A DNA stretch of 64,000 bases. Source: Actinia tenebrosa. Its lineage: Eukaryota; Cnidaria; Anthozoa; Actiniaria; Actiniidae. The position numbers were made by a program, and so were the translations under genes. The stretch is from positions 38,660 through 102,659 of the forward strand of contig NW_022260135.1 of NCBI RefSeq assembly GCF_009602425.1, given 5' to 3'. This document shows positions 1 through 12,026 of the stretch, piece after piece. The notes under the pieces are model-generated. The model searched no databases, was not told where the DNA came from, and saw only the letters and a list, made by a program, of their open reading frames with translations. Within the stretch, counting starts at the first letter, position 1; each line of letters begins with the position of its first letter.

Positions 1-2720
1 GTCTAGTTTTTGGCGCTTTTTGCCATTATTGCTCGCTATATTATTCTATGTTTTATCTCAAGTTGATACAATTGAATTATAGTGGGAAAACATCCCTAAT
101 TTTGATCTGATCTGATCTGATCTGATCTGTATTTTTATCTGTCACTACCATCAGGCAGCAGCTGCTACACACCAAGATCTACAAACAAGGAAAACTGAAA
201 CAGAAAACAGAGGACACTCTTGTCAAACTGTAACATATGTATAGGTCGAGAGAATGTCAAACATATCTTCTGCGCACGCGGCTGCTCGGCATTGAGACAC
301 AGATTGAAGGACCTTACTCCACTACCCTGGATTCCAGAGACCTGGAGGCTTATAAATTCAGAATTGTACGAGAAGATTGTGCATTTTTTTGTTTATAATA
401 CACTCAACAAAACCGAGCAACTTAATTGGGACTCGACAGAGTACAATTTGGAATTCAATTGTCTTGTCCAATCAGAACCGAGTAATTTTGTTCACGGGTG
501 TATTAGAATAATTTTAACTAAAACTGAGGAGAAAACCAGTCATACCTAAGAGTCTTGATCATGGAAGCAAACAAAAGAATATGCCATAAATGTAACAAAA
601 GTGTACCCTCATCCTGCTCATAAATTGGCATGGTTACAATATTTGGACATCGAGCATGGAGCATACAGACTCACATGTGACTAGTGCTAACTAAGATCGT
701 TGGAAGATTGATTGACTCACGTCAAAAATTCTTGATAATTGCTACTTCTATGGGTTGCGCATTTTATGAAAATGGTGGCAAATGAGTAAAAGTTTGTGAA
801 TATCAGTGATGATAATAGGGCAACTGAACCCGTTGCATGGTAGGTTATTCTTGCCTTTAAAAAAAGCAAACCAAGCGAGCTAATAAATCAATACTTAAGT
901 TAAAAAACCATCTCAACAAAGGTAAAAAGGCCTTCATCGAATCTCAGTCCACCTATGTGAGCTATGTTGGTTGGTTCTCTTTCTGACGCGGAGGGTTTTC
1001 CTGGCCTTCCAGGTTTTCCTCCCTCCTATCAAACCAACTCTAACTAATTCAAACTGGTTACAGTTGTGCTCTGGAGTCATACATGGACTGTATAACGACT
1101 GTCAAAGGTGCCCTCCGCATGCTTGTCAAGCCGGTTGAGCTACGCCACTGCTGTATTGCTGGTTTGCAATCATTCCCACGAGAATGAAATAACAAAAGAC
1201 ATGGTGGCCATGTCGGATGATATAACAAAAGATACTAATGACGAATCTTTTGTTGAATTCATCCAACATGGCGGCTGTGAAAACCATCAATTGCGGTGGT
1301 GATTAGCGATAACAAGTTTAAGGGATTAAATATTCATATCGTACATTTTAAATTCGACATCTAATAGAATTCGTAATCTTAAGCTTTATAATTTATTCTA
1401 TAATTTGACTCATCGGTAATATTAAACATAATAATGATTATAAAATAATTCCTTTAATGTATTTGATACGAGTCTTTACAGGTATCTCAAGCTCAGTTTT
1501 AGTGTCGATCGAATTACAGTTAATGTATGGAGTCTGTAAAAGATAATTTTTTATAAGCTAAGAAAACATTTGTACATATGTTTTAAACTTACGTACTTGT
1601 TTGTATTGATCCCTTGTGGGTCTGGGATGAGGCCAATCCGTCAAGTTTTTTCATAGGTAGCCCAGGCTTACCGTTAGTGTTGAATAACTGAATCGATCGA
1701 GAGACAGACAGACAGACAAAGATTATATGGGTATCATATGGGTATTTTTGAATCCTCATTTTTACGCTTTAAAATAATTCAAATCAAATAAAACTCCCAC
1801 CGTGTGTTGTTGATATATTGAACAGCCCCATGGTTTAATTACAGCTCATTTCGTTCGGGTTTAGATGACGTTTCCCCACCACACACTAAAGAGGAGAAGG
1901 TAGGAAACGACTCAGAAAAAACGGCCGTCGAACGGTCGAACCCTTTGCCAAATATTTTGCCGAAAAATGCTTCCAGTTGAAACTTTCTTTTGCAGGACTT
2001 TGGAGAGATAACTAAGCCACGCTATCATCTTAACAGAATTAACAAAACCATTATTCTTGAAAAGCAATCCCCAAATGAGTATCACAACCCGGCTTCTCTG
2101 GACGCCATTTTCATTCCTGACTCGAATGTTTTGCCACCCGAAAACCGTTTTTTTCTCGAGAGAGCCTGGACAGAGGAAAATCGGAAACTCTCGAGGGTAG
2201 CCTAGTCACGCGCACCTCATACACAATCGGCTGGAATTCCTTCAAAATTCAACCTTTGGCTAACATTCCTCCAGAATCCATTTTCTCGATAAATAATCTA
2301 AGGCCCAAAGCAATCCTCGGATCTTCGGTCCCTCAAACCAGAATATCTGCACCAAAATATCCGATTTTATGCGTAAACCGCCACAGTGATTTGCCTTCTT
2401 GGCAAACAGCTCGATCCGGAGTTATGCCAGGAATGCAAACGGTCGTCAAATTGGGAGCCCGTCCAGAAGGTACTGCGAGAGTTATGTAAACACGTTTCAT
2501 TGCTTCTTAGCGTCGTAGACTTTGGAGGGACAAAAGTACGCATACGCGTCCGGGACGAGCTGCAGGGTTGGTCGTCGGTCGAGGAACAAGAGCCGAGATC
2601 AACCCTCCACCCTTTATACGAGTTTCGTTTGCTACCAAAATTTGAATACCGAAAGTCAACCTTACATAATCGGGGGGAAAACTAAAAATCCAGTCACTTT
2701 AGGTGTCCTAGTGCCCGTTA
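1..2720. other. No supportable gene
   Basis: It holds a (TGATC)5 run at 108-130 and a (GACA)n run near 1700. Short open frames occur at 220-549 and 1990-2205. The second follows a TTTTGCAG acceptor-like site and ends in a stop, but I recognise neither and see no partner exons. Confidence 0.6.
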
Positions 2721-3208
2721 CGCCGAGTATAGAATATAGACAAGAGAAAAATGAACTGAGACTGAAGGAATCCTACCCATATAGCCTTGTAACCATCATG
2801 TGCACAGTTTGATGCTATTTTTACACCATTTGTTTTTCTCACGCGCATTTACTGCGCGCGCTCTACGCTGTTTCGAAAGCTTGGCAATTACGACAGGAAA
2901 TTGAAGTAGTAATTTGTTCAACCTTCAGTATTTTTACATTTATTTCCCAAAGCTTTCGACCTACATCGTCATCTTGAGGGCAGATTTGAACATTTGAACA
3001 TAAGAAAAGCACTAGAAAACGTTAGCAAAAAGCGTAGAGCGCGCGCGTACTATGCGCGTGCAGAAAATCAAACGATCAAATAAATGATATCATTTGATGA
3101 TATTTTCAGAATAGATTCTAAAAATAGCATCAAAGTGTGCACATGATGGGGCACAGGGATTCCTTCTCTTAGTTCATATTCTCTTGATATAGAGTATAAT
3201 CATGTGCG
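2721..3208. mobile_element. Large imperfect palindrome, foldback/MITE type
   Basis: Left arm about 2721-2871 (GAAGGAATCC, CATCATGTGCAC, TTTGATGCTATTTTTA, GCGCGCGCTCTACGC) is repeated inverted in 3026-3208. The loop between them includes GACCTACATCGTCATCTTGA. No coding frame. Confidence 0.75.
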
Positions 3209-3452
3209 TTCTGAATTACCGATATATCTTCAGCTGTTTCAGTGACGTCTACTGTTGCTTCGTTTCCTTGGTAATTCTACGTACGTACAAGCGTGACTTT
3301 TGGACAAGGGTCACCACACATCGAGAAATATAATGACGTTCTTCTCGGAAAAAAAAAAAAAGCTGAAGCACAAGCAAAACACATTCAGTCGAAGAAGAAT
3401 CGATCCGTTCTATTAGCAGATTCATATCTTGTTAAAAGAAAGAGACTTGACG

Positions 3453-6250
3453 ATGAATGCAACTCGTAAACAGCTCCTGGTGTCGGGAATAATACAGCTG
3501 ATAATTGGTAGCTTCTGTTTTATGTTTGGCATAGGTGAGCGAGCTTCAGCAGATCAACGCCACCGTCTTACACTAACATCCATTCCTGTAATTGCTATTT
3601 GGATGGGTTTATGGGTAAGTACGAACCACTCAAACACTTTTTTTTATATCTTAATTTCTAATTTCCCAAAATGAGAAAATCAAGAAGCATTTTGGGCAAG
3701 AATACAGACCAATGTAGCTGCCTGCATCTTCAATTTTTCATGTCAAGTCGTTCTCTGTTCTGCAAATTTCCTTGCCCTTTTAACTCCGACTTGGTTGCAG
3801 GCCGTTTCTTCTTGAATGTACTTTCCTTAAATGACGTATTGTTATTTTCCTTTTTAATTAGATTGGCATCACAGGCTTACTTGGAATCTTCACGAAAATA
3901 AAAACATCATTCAAACCCATGGTAAGAGAACATTACTTATCTTAAAAAAATCTGTGTGTGTTATAGCACATATCTGTGACCAGCCGACTCGCTAGTACAC
4001 CGTCGAAATCGAAGGTTTTAACCTTCAATTCCTTCTCCGACCTTCAATTTACGAGTCTCGCCAGCAAACTGAATAAGTTAAGTCTTAATATGGTATAAAT
4101 AAATTCATAAAAAACACCATACAGTCTGATGTGTCGAAGGTGTTTTTCCATCGCTTGCAGTTTTTCTTTTATTCAAACATAGTCTTTCAACTTCCAAGAA
4201 TTTTTTTCCAGACTATCGTGATTTAGTAGTAATTTTAAACCCTCTGATTCAGCGAGATGAGAATGTAAAAAAAATATATACACCTACTTGCAAGAACGTT
4301 GTCATACAAGAATAGAACATTAGTAATTTAGTATTCTTTCTGCAATCAAGTGTGTGTGTATATATTTAGCAATAATTCGCTGAAGGCGAAGTGAATATCG
4401 GGAATATTTACCGAGACGCTAGTCTTCGAGCGGCGAGGTAAATATTCTCCATATTCACTGAGCCTGAGGCGAATAATTGTTTTAGCATATATCAACTTGT
4501 GTAAAGAGTAACTTATTTTCATATACAATAATTCAATTAAAACAAACTAACAGAAACTTTTAGTTTGCGAAACAAATTCACGCAAAACGTTTAGCAAAAC
4601 TTTTAAGCAAAACTTTTAGGCCATACTTCGTTGCCTTTTTAGCATTCAGGAATGGCATTTACTTTCATTTTTTCAATTTCCTCATCGGAAATTGTAGCAA
4701 AACGATTGCCGGCAGATGCCATTTTGTTGCCGACTCAATATTCCGAGATTCAGAGAAAGGATTCAGTTTTCCAGGGGAGAATTAAAGACGTAACTCTATT
4801 GTTGTACCTCCTGTCATGGCTGCCACCATGTGATGGTGCAAAGCCTCTATTGCATGAATTTGTGGTAAATATTGTGCAAAACGTTTTATAGAACGAGAAT
4901 ACGAAACTTCAACAATACAAACACTTCGAACTTCCACGTATCAAACGAAATCGATGCTAACACTGTCTTCGAAACGGGAGTTCGTTGACATTGGCTACCG
5001 GACAATAAGAAAAAAAAAATATTGACACGTTTAATATTAATTATTTTCAGATTGGTGTCTACTTGGGATTTTCCATCACATCGACTGTGTTCGCTGCCGC
5101 CATGATCATTATGTACTCTCTTTCAATTGCCATTTTTTTATGGGTACAGTTATTACAATTATTACAATGGGACAGATTATGTGATGAGCATCCTGATCCT
5201 GATCCTCAGTATTCTGGAGTTTGCTATCGGGATTTGGGCGTCTGTTTGTTGCTGTGTGGCTTTTAGTGGTAGACAACCACAAACGGTGAGTGTAAATTTA
5301 GGTGTAAATGAATCTGGGATGTACACTGTCAATTTTGTTCTTGACGTTGTATTATGCATGAGATGGACTTGAGGGAGTTTCCGTTAAAATCCCAAATTAC
5401 AAACGGCACGGGCGGTCCTTGATGGTGCTAAAGATTATGCTCTTAACTTAGGTAATTAAAGGGGAGGCCGGATGTGCATCTGAAAACACCCTTCAAGAAT
5501 AAAACAAACTATCGTAAGACTATACACGTATTCCGAAGCCTTGAACCCTTTGGTGTTTACTACGGTTAACTACTAGTATTTTATTCTAATCATGTAGTAA
5601 TTATTTACTTGATTATCATGACTAAAGATTAATTTAAAATATATTTGTAGAGTATATGATTAAAGTTACAAATACTATCTTATATAAATAGGTACCAGTC
5701 GGACAAATTGTCTACATGCAAACACAAGTCGGAAGTCCTCCAGCTGGATACGTTATCATCCAGGGACCTGATGGGAACCCTGTGGCGGTACCTGCCCAAA
5801 TCAGTGGACCCATGACTGAACAAAGTGGCATTCCACCTCATTACGGTGTAAGTTTTTGTGGGCGTTATTTTCAGTATTGCTCGTACTGTCAGCTTCTTCT
5901 GCAATGAGATCCAAGCGCTATGCGCTATTTATGCGTGACTGTCATGAAGAATCACGGACTACATGATTGAAATTTGTAGAACTCAAGCTTCTCCCTGCCG
6001 TTCGCTGAGTTTTCGGTCAAAGTATTCTTATCGTAGCAAGCTCAAATAGATCTTTATTGTCAGTTAGTTTACATTTCTTAATGAAGCAATTAACTATTTC
6101 GGTTTTGGCATGATCACATGCATCCTGAGTCCTCGACACACCCTTAACCCAATCTACATCTGATTACTTTTATTTACTTATTTTATTCAACAGAATCCTC
6201 CGGTCCAGCAGCAGCAACAAAGCCAAACCAAGGTTCCTCTTCATAGCTAG
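3453..6250 (+). CDS. MS4A/CD20-like four-pass membrane protein, 5 exons, one apparent frame break
   Basis: Exons 3453-3614, 3862-3921, 5051-5285, 5692-5847 and 6194-6250, every intron GT-AG and in phase 0; stop TAG at 6248-6250. The product would be about 222 residues with four hydrophobic segments: QLLVSGIIQLIIGSFCFMFG, then one across the exon 1-2 junction (PVIAIWMGLW + IGITGLLGIF), then one beginning VYLGFSITSTVFAAAMI, then MSILILILSILEFAIG. A proline/glutamine-rich cytoplasmic tail follows (PPAGY, PPHYG, QQQQQ). This order and length fit the CD20/MS4A family, plasma-membrane proteins with signalling or trafficking roles. Exon 3 carries a run of seven T at 5133-5139. With six T the exon is 234 nt, stays in phase 0 and reads through into the fourth segment; with seven it shifts frame. 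Either the assembly has one extra T or the gene is damaged. The start is the ATG at 3453; upstream in-frame codons are not ATG. Confidence 0.82.
4371..4486. mobile_element. Palindromic element with CAATAATTCGC ends
   Basis: CAATAATTCGCTGAAGGCG and GAATATTTACC at the left are mirrored by GGTAAATATTC and CTGAGGCGAATAATTG at the right. A decayed relative lies at 28437-28545. MS4A-like gene intron 2. Confidence 0.7.
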
Positions 6251-6262
6251 AAGATTGTTAAG

Positions 6263-6416
6263 TCCCTGCTTAATATTAGAGACCTTTCGATCCGACGACG
6301 AGTACGAGAACCCGGGGGGGGGGGGGGGGGGGGCTCCCCCCCCACCTTGGGTAGGGGTGTGCCGCCAGGACCTCAAAACCNCCCTGCTTAATATTAGAGA
6401 CCTTTCGATCCGACGG

Positions 6417-6450
<34 letters not shown>

Positions 6451-6498
6451 ACTACCACCCCAACTTGGGTAGGGGTGTGCCGCCAGGACCTCAAAACC
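6263..6498 (+). repeat. Near-identical 118-bp duplicate either side of a single N
   Basis: 6263-6380 and 6382-6498 both run from CCCTGCTTAATATTAGAGAC to CCGCCAGGACCTCAAAACC and differ mainly in the length of the G-run. This is more likely an assembly join than biology. Confidence 0.85.
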
Positions 6499-6791
6499 GT
6501 GACCCTATCCCAGACCTAAAATTTTGATTTTACATACCCTACCCCAGACTAAAACTAAGAATCGTACACCCTATCCCAGACTAAAAGACGGAAAATACGG
6601 TTTTACAATCGATTGCGATCAATATTTACTAACATTTTTATTGTTTTTGGTCGGCAGAAAGCGTAGCCTATTCGCCATACAAAAACGACCAAATCGTTAA
6701 CCCTACCCCAGACCCAAAAGCCGAAAAACCATGCCCTATAGGGCAGCACATACCCGTATAGCAAAATAGGGGAGTACCCCCCCCCCCCGGG
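6312..6791. mobile_element. G/C-run MITE nested in another repeat
   Basis: Begins CCCGGGGG and ends CCCCCGGG. Both sides carry ACGAGAAC (6304-6311 and 6792-6799), an 8-bp target duplication as in hAT elements. The interior has repeated CCTATCCCAGAC/CCTACCCCAGAC blocks. The outer repeat is a GACGAGAACGAGTACGAG palindrome that closes near 6986. The left part includes the duplicated segment around the N at 6381. Confidence 0.65.
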
Positions 6792-7490
6792 ACGAGAACG
6801 AGTACGAGTACAAGTGTTTAACTTTTAAAGAGAGGCACTATCTTTTTGTAGTCGTGATCGTGTACGTAGATTGAAACTTCAGATGGTAAAAAATGGGAAA
6901 TCGACGACTACGATTTAGTGTTAACCACGTGCACAGGACCAATTTTAAAACTGGTACTCGTACTCGATCTCGTACTCGTCTTCGTATCTATAAGGTCGCT
7001 AGTACCGGTAACGAGTCAAATTGATGATGACCGGCGTTAACGTTTTGCTACTGATAGAGCTTTTTAGTTTGCTGACTCAGATTCCTTCCTTCTTTTGACA
7101 AAAAATACGAAGTTAGTTGATTTAGCCGATTTTCGTTTTGGTGGTTATGACGTCATTTTCCACACTGCTTCGTTTAGCTTGTTTTCTAGCCTACGTATAT
7201 ATGATCGGCCTCAAGAAATCGTTGGGATTGGTCGGGGGACTTGGAAGGAGGGAATCCTTCTTCTCGGTCCCCGTCCTGCTCAAAACACCACGATACCGAC
7301 ACGATTTCTCGAGGGCGGATACGTACGCTACTCATTGGTATAGCACAGGCTAAAATATACAAGCACTACAACTTACCTATATTATCTTCTACTATTTCAT
7401 TAGTGCCACGTGGTCCACATACTCTCATCTTAGTTCAGACTAATGATGATGTAGTAGTCTCTTGATAAAAGATCCTGGTGCATGCTATGT

Positions 7491-7688
7491 GACTGTGGTT
7501 TTCGATATTCTGCGAACTCTCCGCAATAGTTACAAGCTGCACGTTGAAGTAGTTGGTTTTTTGTTGCCGTCAATCAAAAGTAATCAATCTGTACCTTTTA
7601 TGTTCTTGACTGGCGGCAGTGAAAAACCAACTTCTCAGCAAGGCGCTAAAATGCCAGAGTTTGCAGAATATCGAAAACCGCACTGTAG
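7491..7688. mobile_element. Palindromic MITE
   Basis: GACTGTGGTTTTCGATATTC followed by TGCGAACTC at the left is mirrored by GAGTTTGCAGAATATCGAAA followed by ACCGCACTGTAG at the right. Related sequence occurs at 26760-27045. Confidence 0.7.
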
Positions 7689-8871
7689 TAAAAGGGGAAA
7701 AAATCTGGATACGCTCCTAGCTTAGTCCTATTCGCTTCTTCGCTTATACACCTTATACACCTTACACACTCTGTTCTTTGCTGTTTTCTTCTGTGTCATT
7801 TTAGGGTGCCAGAGCTAGTGTTTAACCTCTAAGGTTTTTCTCTTGCACCCTCCACAAAGCATCATAATCTTAAGCTTTAGGATTTATTCTTTAATTAATT
7901 ATGATTTCTTAGTTGACACGAAAAACTTGATAGCAATCACAACACTTACACCAAGGGCGTGACTAACTTATTATCGACATTGTTCTATAATAATTCCATA
8001 ATAAATGATAAATAAATAAATGATTCCTTTTCAGTCTAGTCGTCTTTATTTGCAGTTGTTAATTTTTCGCCGATCAATATGTTTTTTTTCGTGTATTCAG
8101 TCCAGGCTTGCGCTGTCGATTTGAATATCTGTGCTGTTTACACTTGATATTCTAGTTGCTTCCGCTAATGTAGGTCCAGTTTACATGTGATGGCGAGTTG
8201 TTTGCATAGAAAACTAACCTGTTCAGCATGAACTGACACATGCTTGTTATGAAAACTTATACCTTTTGCTGTGTCAGATGGTTTCTATCATCTTTCAATA
8301 GGCTATTTTAATTTTCTCTCCCTATTTCTTTTTCTTTTAATTTCCGTCCAGAAGGGTTTTATGGCATTCTCGTTGTGAGGCAAAGAAATAAGGTTATCTT
8401 TCTTTTGGAAATAAAACTCTTTTGTCATACCTTGTTCTTGCCCTACAACAGGAAGTGATTGCCAGGGAAATGCACCTGTATTTGGGTCCACCTTCTCTTT
8501 CTTTTCTTTCTTTGTTTCTTCCTTCCTTCCTTTCTTTTCTGTTATTAGCCTTGTTTTATGCGGTTGTTGGTGCTCTTCCTTCTGCTGCTACTGTTGTTTT
8601 TTCTGTTGTTGCTGTTGTTATCGAGTGGGTTCTGTTACGTTGTTGTGGTTGCTATTGTTACTGCTGTTCATATTGACGCAGTTGTTGGTGTTTCTTCTGT
8701 TGTTAATGCTGTTATGTATGCTATTTGTCTTTGATTCTAATTTGCCGATATTTCGTTGCCGAAGTTTGTTCTATTTTTGAGAGTTCCTCTTCTTGATTAA
8801 AGCATGGAATTTCTTTGTTGTTGTTACTTTGATAATGTTCAGTCTTTCTTCGATTATCATTTCCTCAAGCA

Positions 8872-9954
8872 TTAACACTGAGATTCCTGAAACCTAAGAG
8901 ATTTAAAAGTCAATTGTCTCTCCACTCTTCTCATCGAAAAAGAAGACGGTTCAACCTCGATCCGTCTGCTCCTGAATCCAAGCATCCTCTCGAATGCACT
9001 TCTATAATTCTCACTTTGAAAAGCGCAAATGATAGGATTCACACAGGAATTACAAACAATTAGAAAGAATGACAATCTACGAAATGATAAACGAACGTCA
9101 TTTGGTATCATCGATGCGAAAAACAGGTAGACAAGCCTTGGGGTGAAAAAGAAGACAAACGCACATGTAAGTATCAGCAAAAGCTTGACAAGTTTCCTTC
9201 TACTTCTGACCTCATTGATACGTGTTTGTGGCGTTATTCCTGGTATTGTCCCCAGTATCCTTTTGCGGTAAATTTCTCGTAAAACCTTGAAGTAACAATA
9301 ACAGATGGTAACAAGGATGAGAAAAGTTACGGTACCGACTGCAATCCAGTATACTTGAGAACTGAAAGTGAACTGACAGCGATGAAGCTGTTGGTCATAG
9401 TCGGTGTATATAAGCAGAGGAAGAGCGATCACCACGGAAGAAAGCCATATAGCAAACACTACGTATAAAACATTGTCTTTGTTCATTCGCAATCGATGTT
9501 GCATTGGTTTGATCAACGCATGGTAGCGCTCCACGGCCAAGATGCATAGCGAAATGATCGATACCGACAAGGTAATGCAAGATAAGTTATTCTTCGTGAT
9601 GAGGATACAGACCATTTTTCCAACCATTCCATCTGGGTGGCTATAGAATTTCAAAATAACGAAAGGAAGACAAGACAACATTGTGATGAGGTCTGCAGTT
9701 GAAATATTGGCGATAAGAAAGTTTGTAGTCGTGTGCATTGACTGGTTGATCTTGACTGCTCGTATGACAAGCAGGTTACCAATTAGTCCTGCTAAGATGA
9801 CAATGGTGTACGCACAAGTTAAGATAATGTGTTCAATCTTGCTTCCCTGACCGCTGATACCGTAGTTGCTATATTGGTAGTGTTCTTTGCTATCTTGTTC
9901 GGTTTGTGTACTTATGTTTGAAAATACGCGGTCGTCATTTTGTGAATTGGACAT
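8872..9954 (-). CDS. Class A (rhodopsin-family) GPCR, peptide-receptor-like
   Basis: Intronless coding region of 360 residues read from the ATG at 9954-9952; the open frame extends upstream but without another ATG. Seven hydrophobic segments are visible. Landmarks: LIGNLLV in TM1, ISTADLITML in TM2, cysteines in KMVC (start of TM3) and HRCQF (second extracellular loop) that would form the conserved disulphide, AVERYHAL (an ERY version of DRY) after TM3, FVFFFTPRLVY in TM6 and NSCVNPIICAF in TM7. The N-terminus has an N-glycosylation sequon (SNIS). TM6 lacks the usual Trp of CWxP, and TM7 reads NPIIC rather than NPxxY. The overall look is that of a neuropeptide-type receptor; the ligand cannot be told. 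Just before the ATG the minus strand reads CCTTCCTTCAG then AAGCAAAA, a good 3' splice site, so a 5' UTR intron is likely. Confidence 0.93.
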   Translation of the reverse strand: MSNSQNDDRVFSNISTQTEQDSKEHYQYSNYGISGQGSKIEHIILTCAYTIVILAGLIGNLLVIRAVKINQSMHTTTNFLIANISTADLITMLSCLPFVILKFYSHPDGMVGKMVCILITKNNLSCITLSVSIISLCILAVERYHALIKPMQHRLRMNKDNVLYVVFAIWLSSVVIALPLLIYTDYDQQLHRCQFTFSSQVYWIAVGTVTFLILVTICYCYFKVLREIYRKRILGTIPGITPQTRINEVRSRRKLVKLLLILTCAFVFFFTPRLVYLFFASMIPNDVRLSFRRLSFFLIVCNSCVNPIICAFQSENYRSAFERMLGFRSRRIEVEPSSFSMRRVERQLTFKSLRFQESQC

Positions 9955-12026
9955 TTTTGCTTCTGAAGGAAGGATTCGAACACTCAAAAATGGCCCAAAC
10001 TCAGTCACAGTGTGCGCCACCGGATACAGCGAAAGCTGACAGCGCGAAATTAAAGTTTCCAGTGAAACACAAGATAAAAGTACTCAAATTGATTGGAAAA
10101 TGTGTGGTCTGGCTAGTGCGCGTTAATTTAAGGGTTCGAATTCAAGCATAACGTCAAGTCTAAGACTGACAATGCTCTGTAGGAAGCCGCAGCTGTTTTC
10201 ATGTGTCCATTATATAACCAAATTTTAGTCTTTTTTTCTTTTGATTCCAGATAATTTCTTTATAAGTTCCTTTTCAGTTGTCACTTATATATTTTTCGCT
10301 AGAGAGCATATATATGATATACTTATATCTTGTTCTTACATTCAGATGAATTTGTATCCCTTCCAATCAGAATCATTTTGGAACCGTACCCGGCTACAGA
10401 AAAATCAAAACTTGCAACATCGTACCAGATGTTTTTCCCTCAAGAAGGATTTCTCTTCTTCAAATTTCACCAACAAAGCCCCCACGTACTATCTATATAT
10501 CTTGCTCTTTGCCTTGAACAGCTCATCTGAACTCGAGTTTTAAACACAAAGTTCTTTTCTTGTAAATGATTTAAAGCTAAATGGTACTTTCCTCGTAATG
10601 CGTCTTGTCAAATCCGGCAAGCCTTTCGTTTCCACAATTGCCAGCGACGTATTTCTCACTTCGTATATTCTGTACAACTTGAAATTCAAAAGCTTTAAAG
10701 TCTACATAAGGAAGCTGAAGCCCTAAAACACTCCGAAAAGCTCAGCTTAATTCATGAAAATACAAATTGCGATTACACCTGAATCAATAAGGGCGTTTCG
10801 TAATTTAACACCAAGTTATGAATAACCCATGTGATTGATTGACTGGTGCAGTTCGTTGACCAATCACAAGCTAAAGTAATCAGTCTTGTTTGTGCTCTCT
10901 AATAAGTAGATACAACACTTGATAATTCTGAGCTATTTGATATATTTGATTTTAGTTAACGTCTTTAATGTCATGCTGTTCAAGCCCTTGGTGTATAATG
11001 TAAATACAAATTTCGTATCAGTATAAATTCTAAATGTCCTCTTGTTCATACACTTATTAGCAATTTCCTGTTCAAAACTAATAGGCATCGGGAGCCTGTT
11101 GGCAGATAGGAAATAGAAAAGAAAAAGTGGGTTCCTATTTTATTCCGAGTGAAAAAGGTTTGCTTTTGCTCGTAAACTGTTTCTAAACTATTTAATTGCG
11201 ATTGTAATATACAATTTTTTTTTGAAACTTGCGTTAGTCAAATGGAGTTTGGGCGGCTCGCAAAAGCATATTCGTGCAATTTTTAATATGATTGGGGTAC
11301 ATGTTACATCATATAGCCACCATAATGGTTGACGATAACAAAGAATTTCTCATTAGCTTCTCTTGTTAGATCAACCAACATGCCGACTGTCTCATTGTTA
11401 TTTATATCTCAAGGGATTTGGAGTCGTGTGGTTGCACCCCAAGAATTCCTGAGTTCGAGAAAACGATCATGCGTAAAGTTAACGTTTGTCGCTAGCAAGT
11501 GTGGGCTAATTCCCAATATTTCCAGACTCTGCGCACTCCGCACTTTTCCTGGACGAGAAGCGAGCGAGCTAGGCTCGAGCTTAAAATCTACTTGAACTTT
11601 GAACACTACATTTTTGGTTGAAAACGTGGGACAGTCTTTCTGAAGCAATCTCATTCCCAAAGGGAAGGTGTACGAAGGGTGAATAGCGCTATTTGTCGGA
11701 TAAATCCTTATCCTGCGAATAAGTCGATTGCTGCTATCGAATAGACTTATCCGCACTGGATAAGATTTATCCGTCGGATCACCCTTCACCCTTCGTACAA
11801 CTAGGCCCAGGAGATCTAGAGCGTGCACACGAAACAGAGGGGTTGAGAGGGGTAAGTATTTGGCACTTAAAAGTAAGTCCAATCTATATTTTTGCAAATG
11901 GTGAATCCACTTTTTTGTTCTTGGATAGTTAAAAGTAAAGCTAAAGTAACAAAACATTCACTACACTGCTTAGATTAAATGTGTTTGAATACTATTTATG
12001 GCAAAAGTCTATTTCCGTAACAGCTT
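9955..12026. other. Intergenic, no gene seen
   Basis: AT-rich sequence between the GPCR and the collagen gene. Apart from the MITE at 11669-11799 nothing is recognisable. It should hold the GPCR promoter and any 5' UTR exon on the minus strand. Confidence 0.6.
11669..11799. mobile_element. 131-bp palindromic MITE
   Basis: TGTACGAAGGGTGAATAG at the left is mirrored by GGATCACCCTTCACCCTTCG followed by TACA. Inner inverted blocks GGATAAATCCTTATCC and CTTATCCGCACTGGATAAG. Confidence 0.75.

Noticed and set aside
220-549. 109-codon open frame near the left end
   Set aside because: No recognisable domain, first codon is not ATG in context, no clear splice partners; treated as chance.
1990-2205. 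71-codon frame after a TTTTGCAG site
   Set aside because: Could be a terminal exon, but no upstream exon or family was recognisable; left unannotated.
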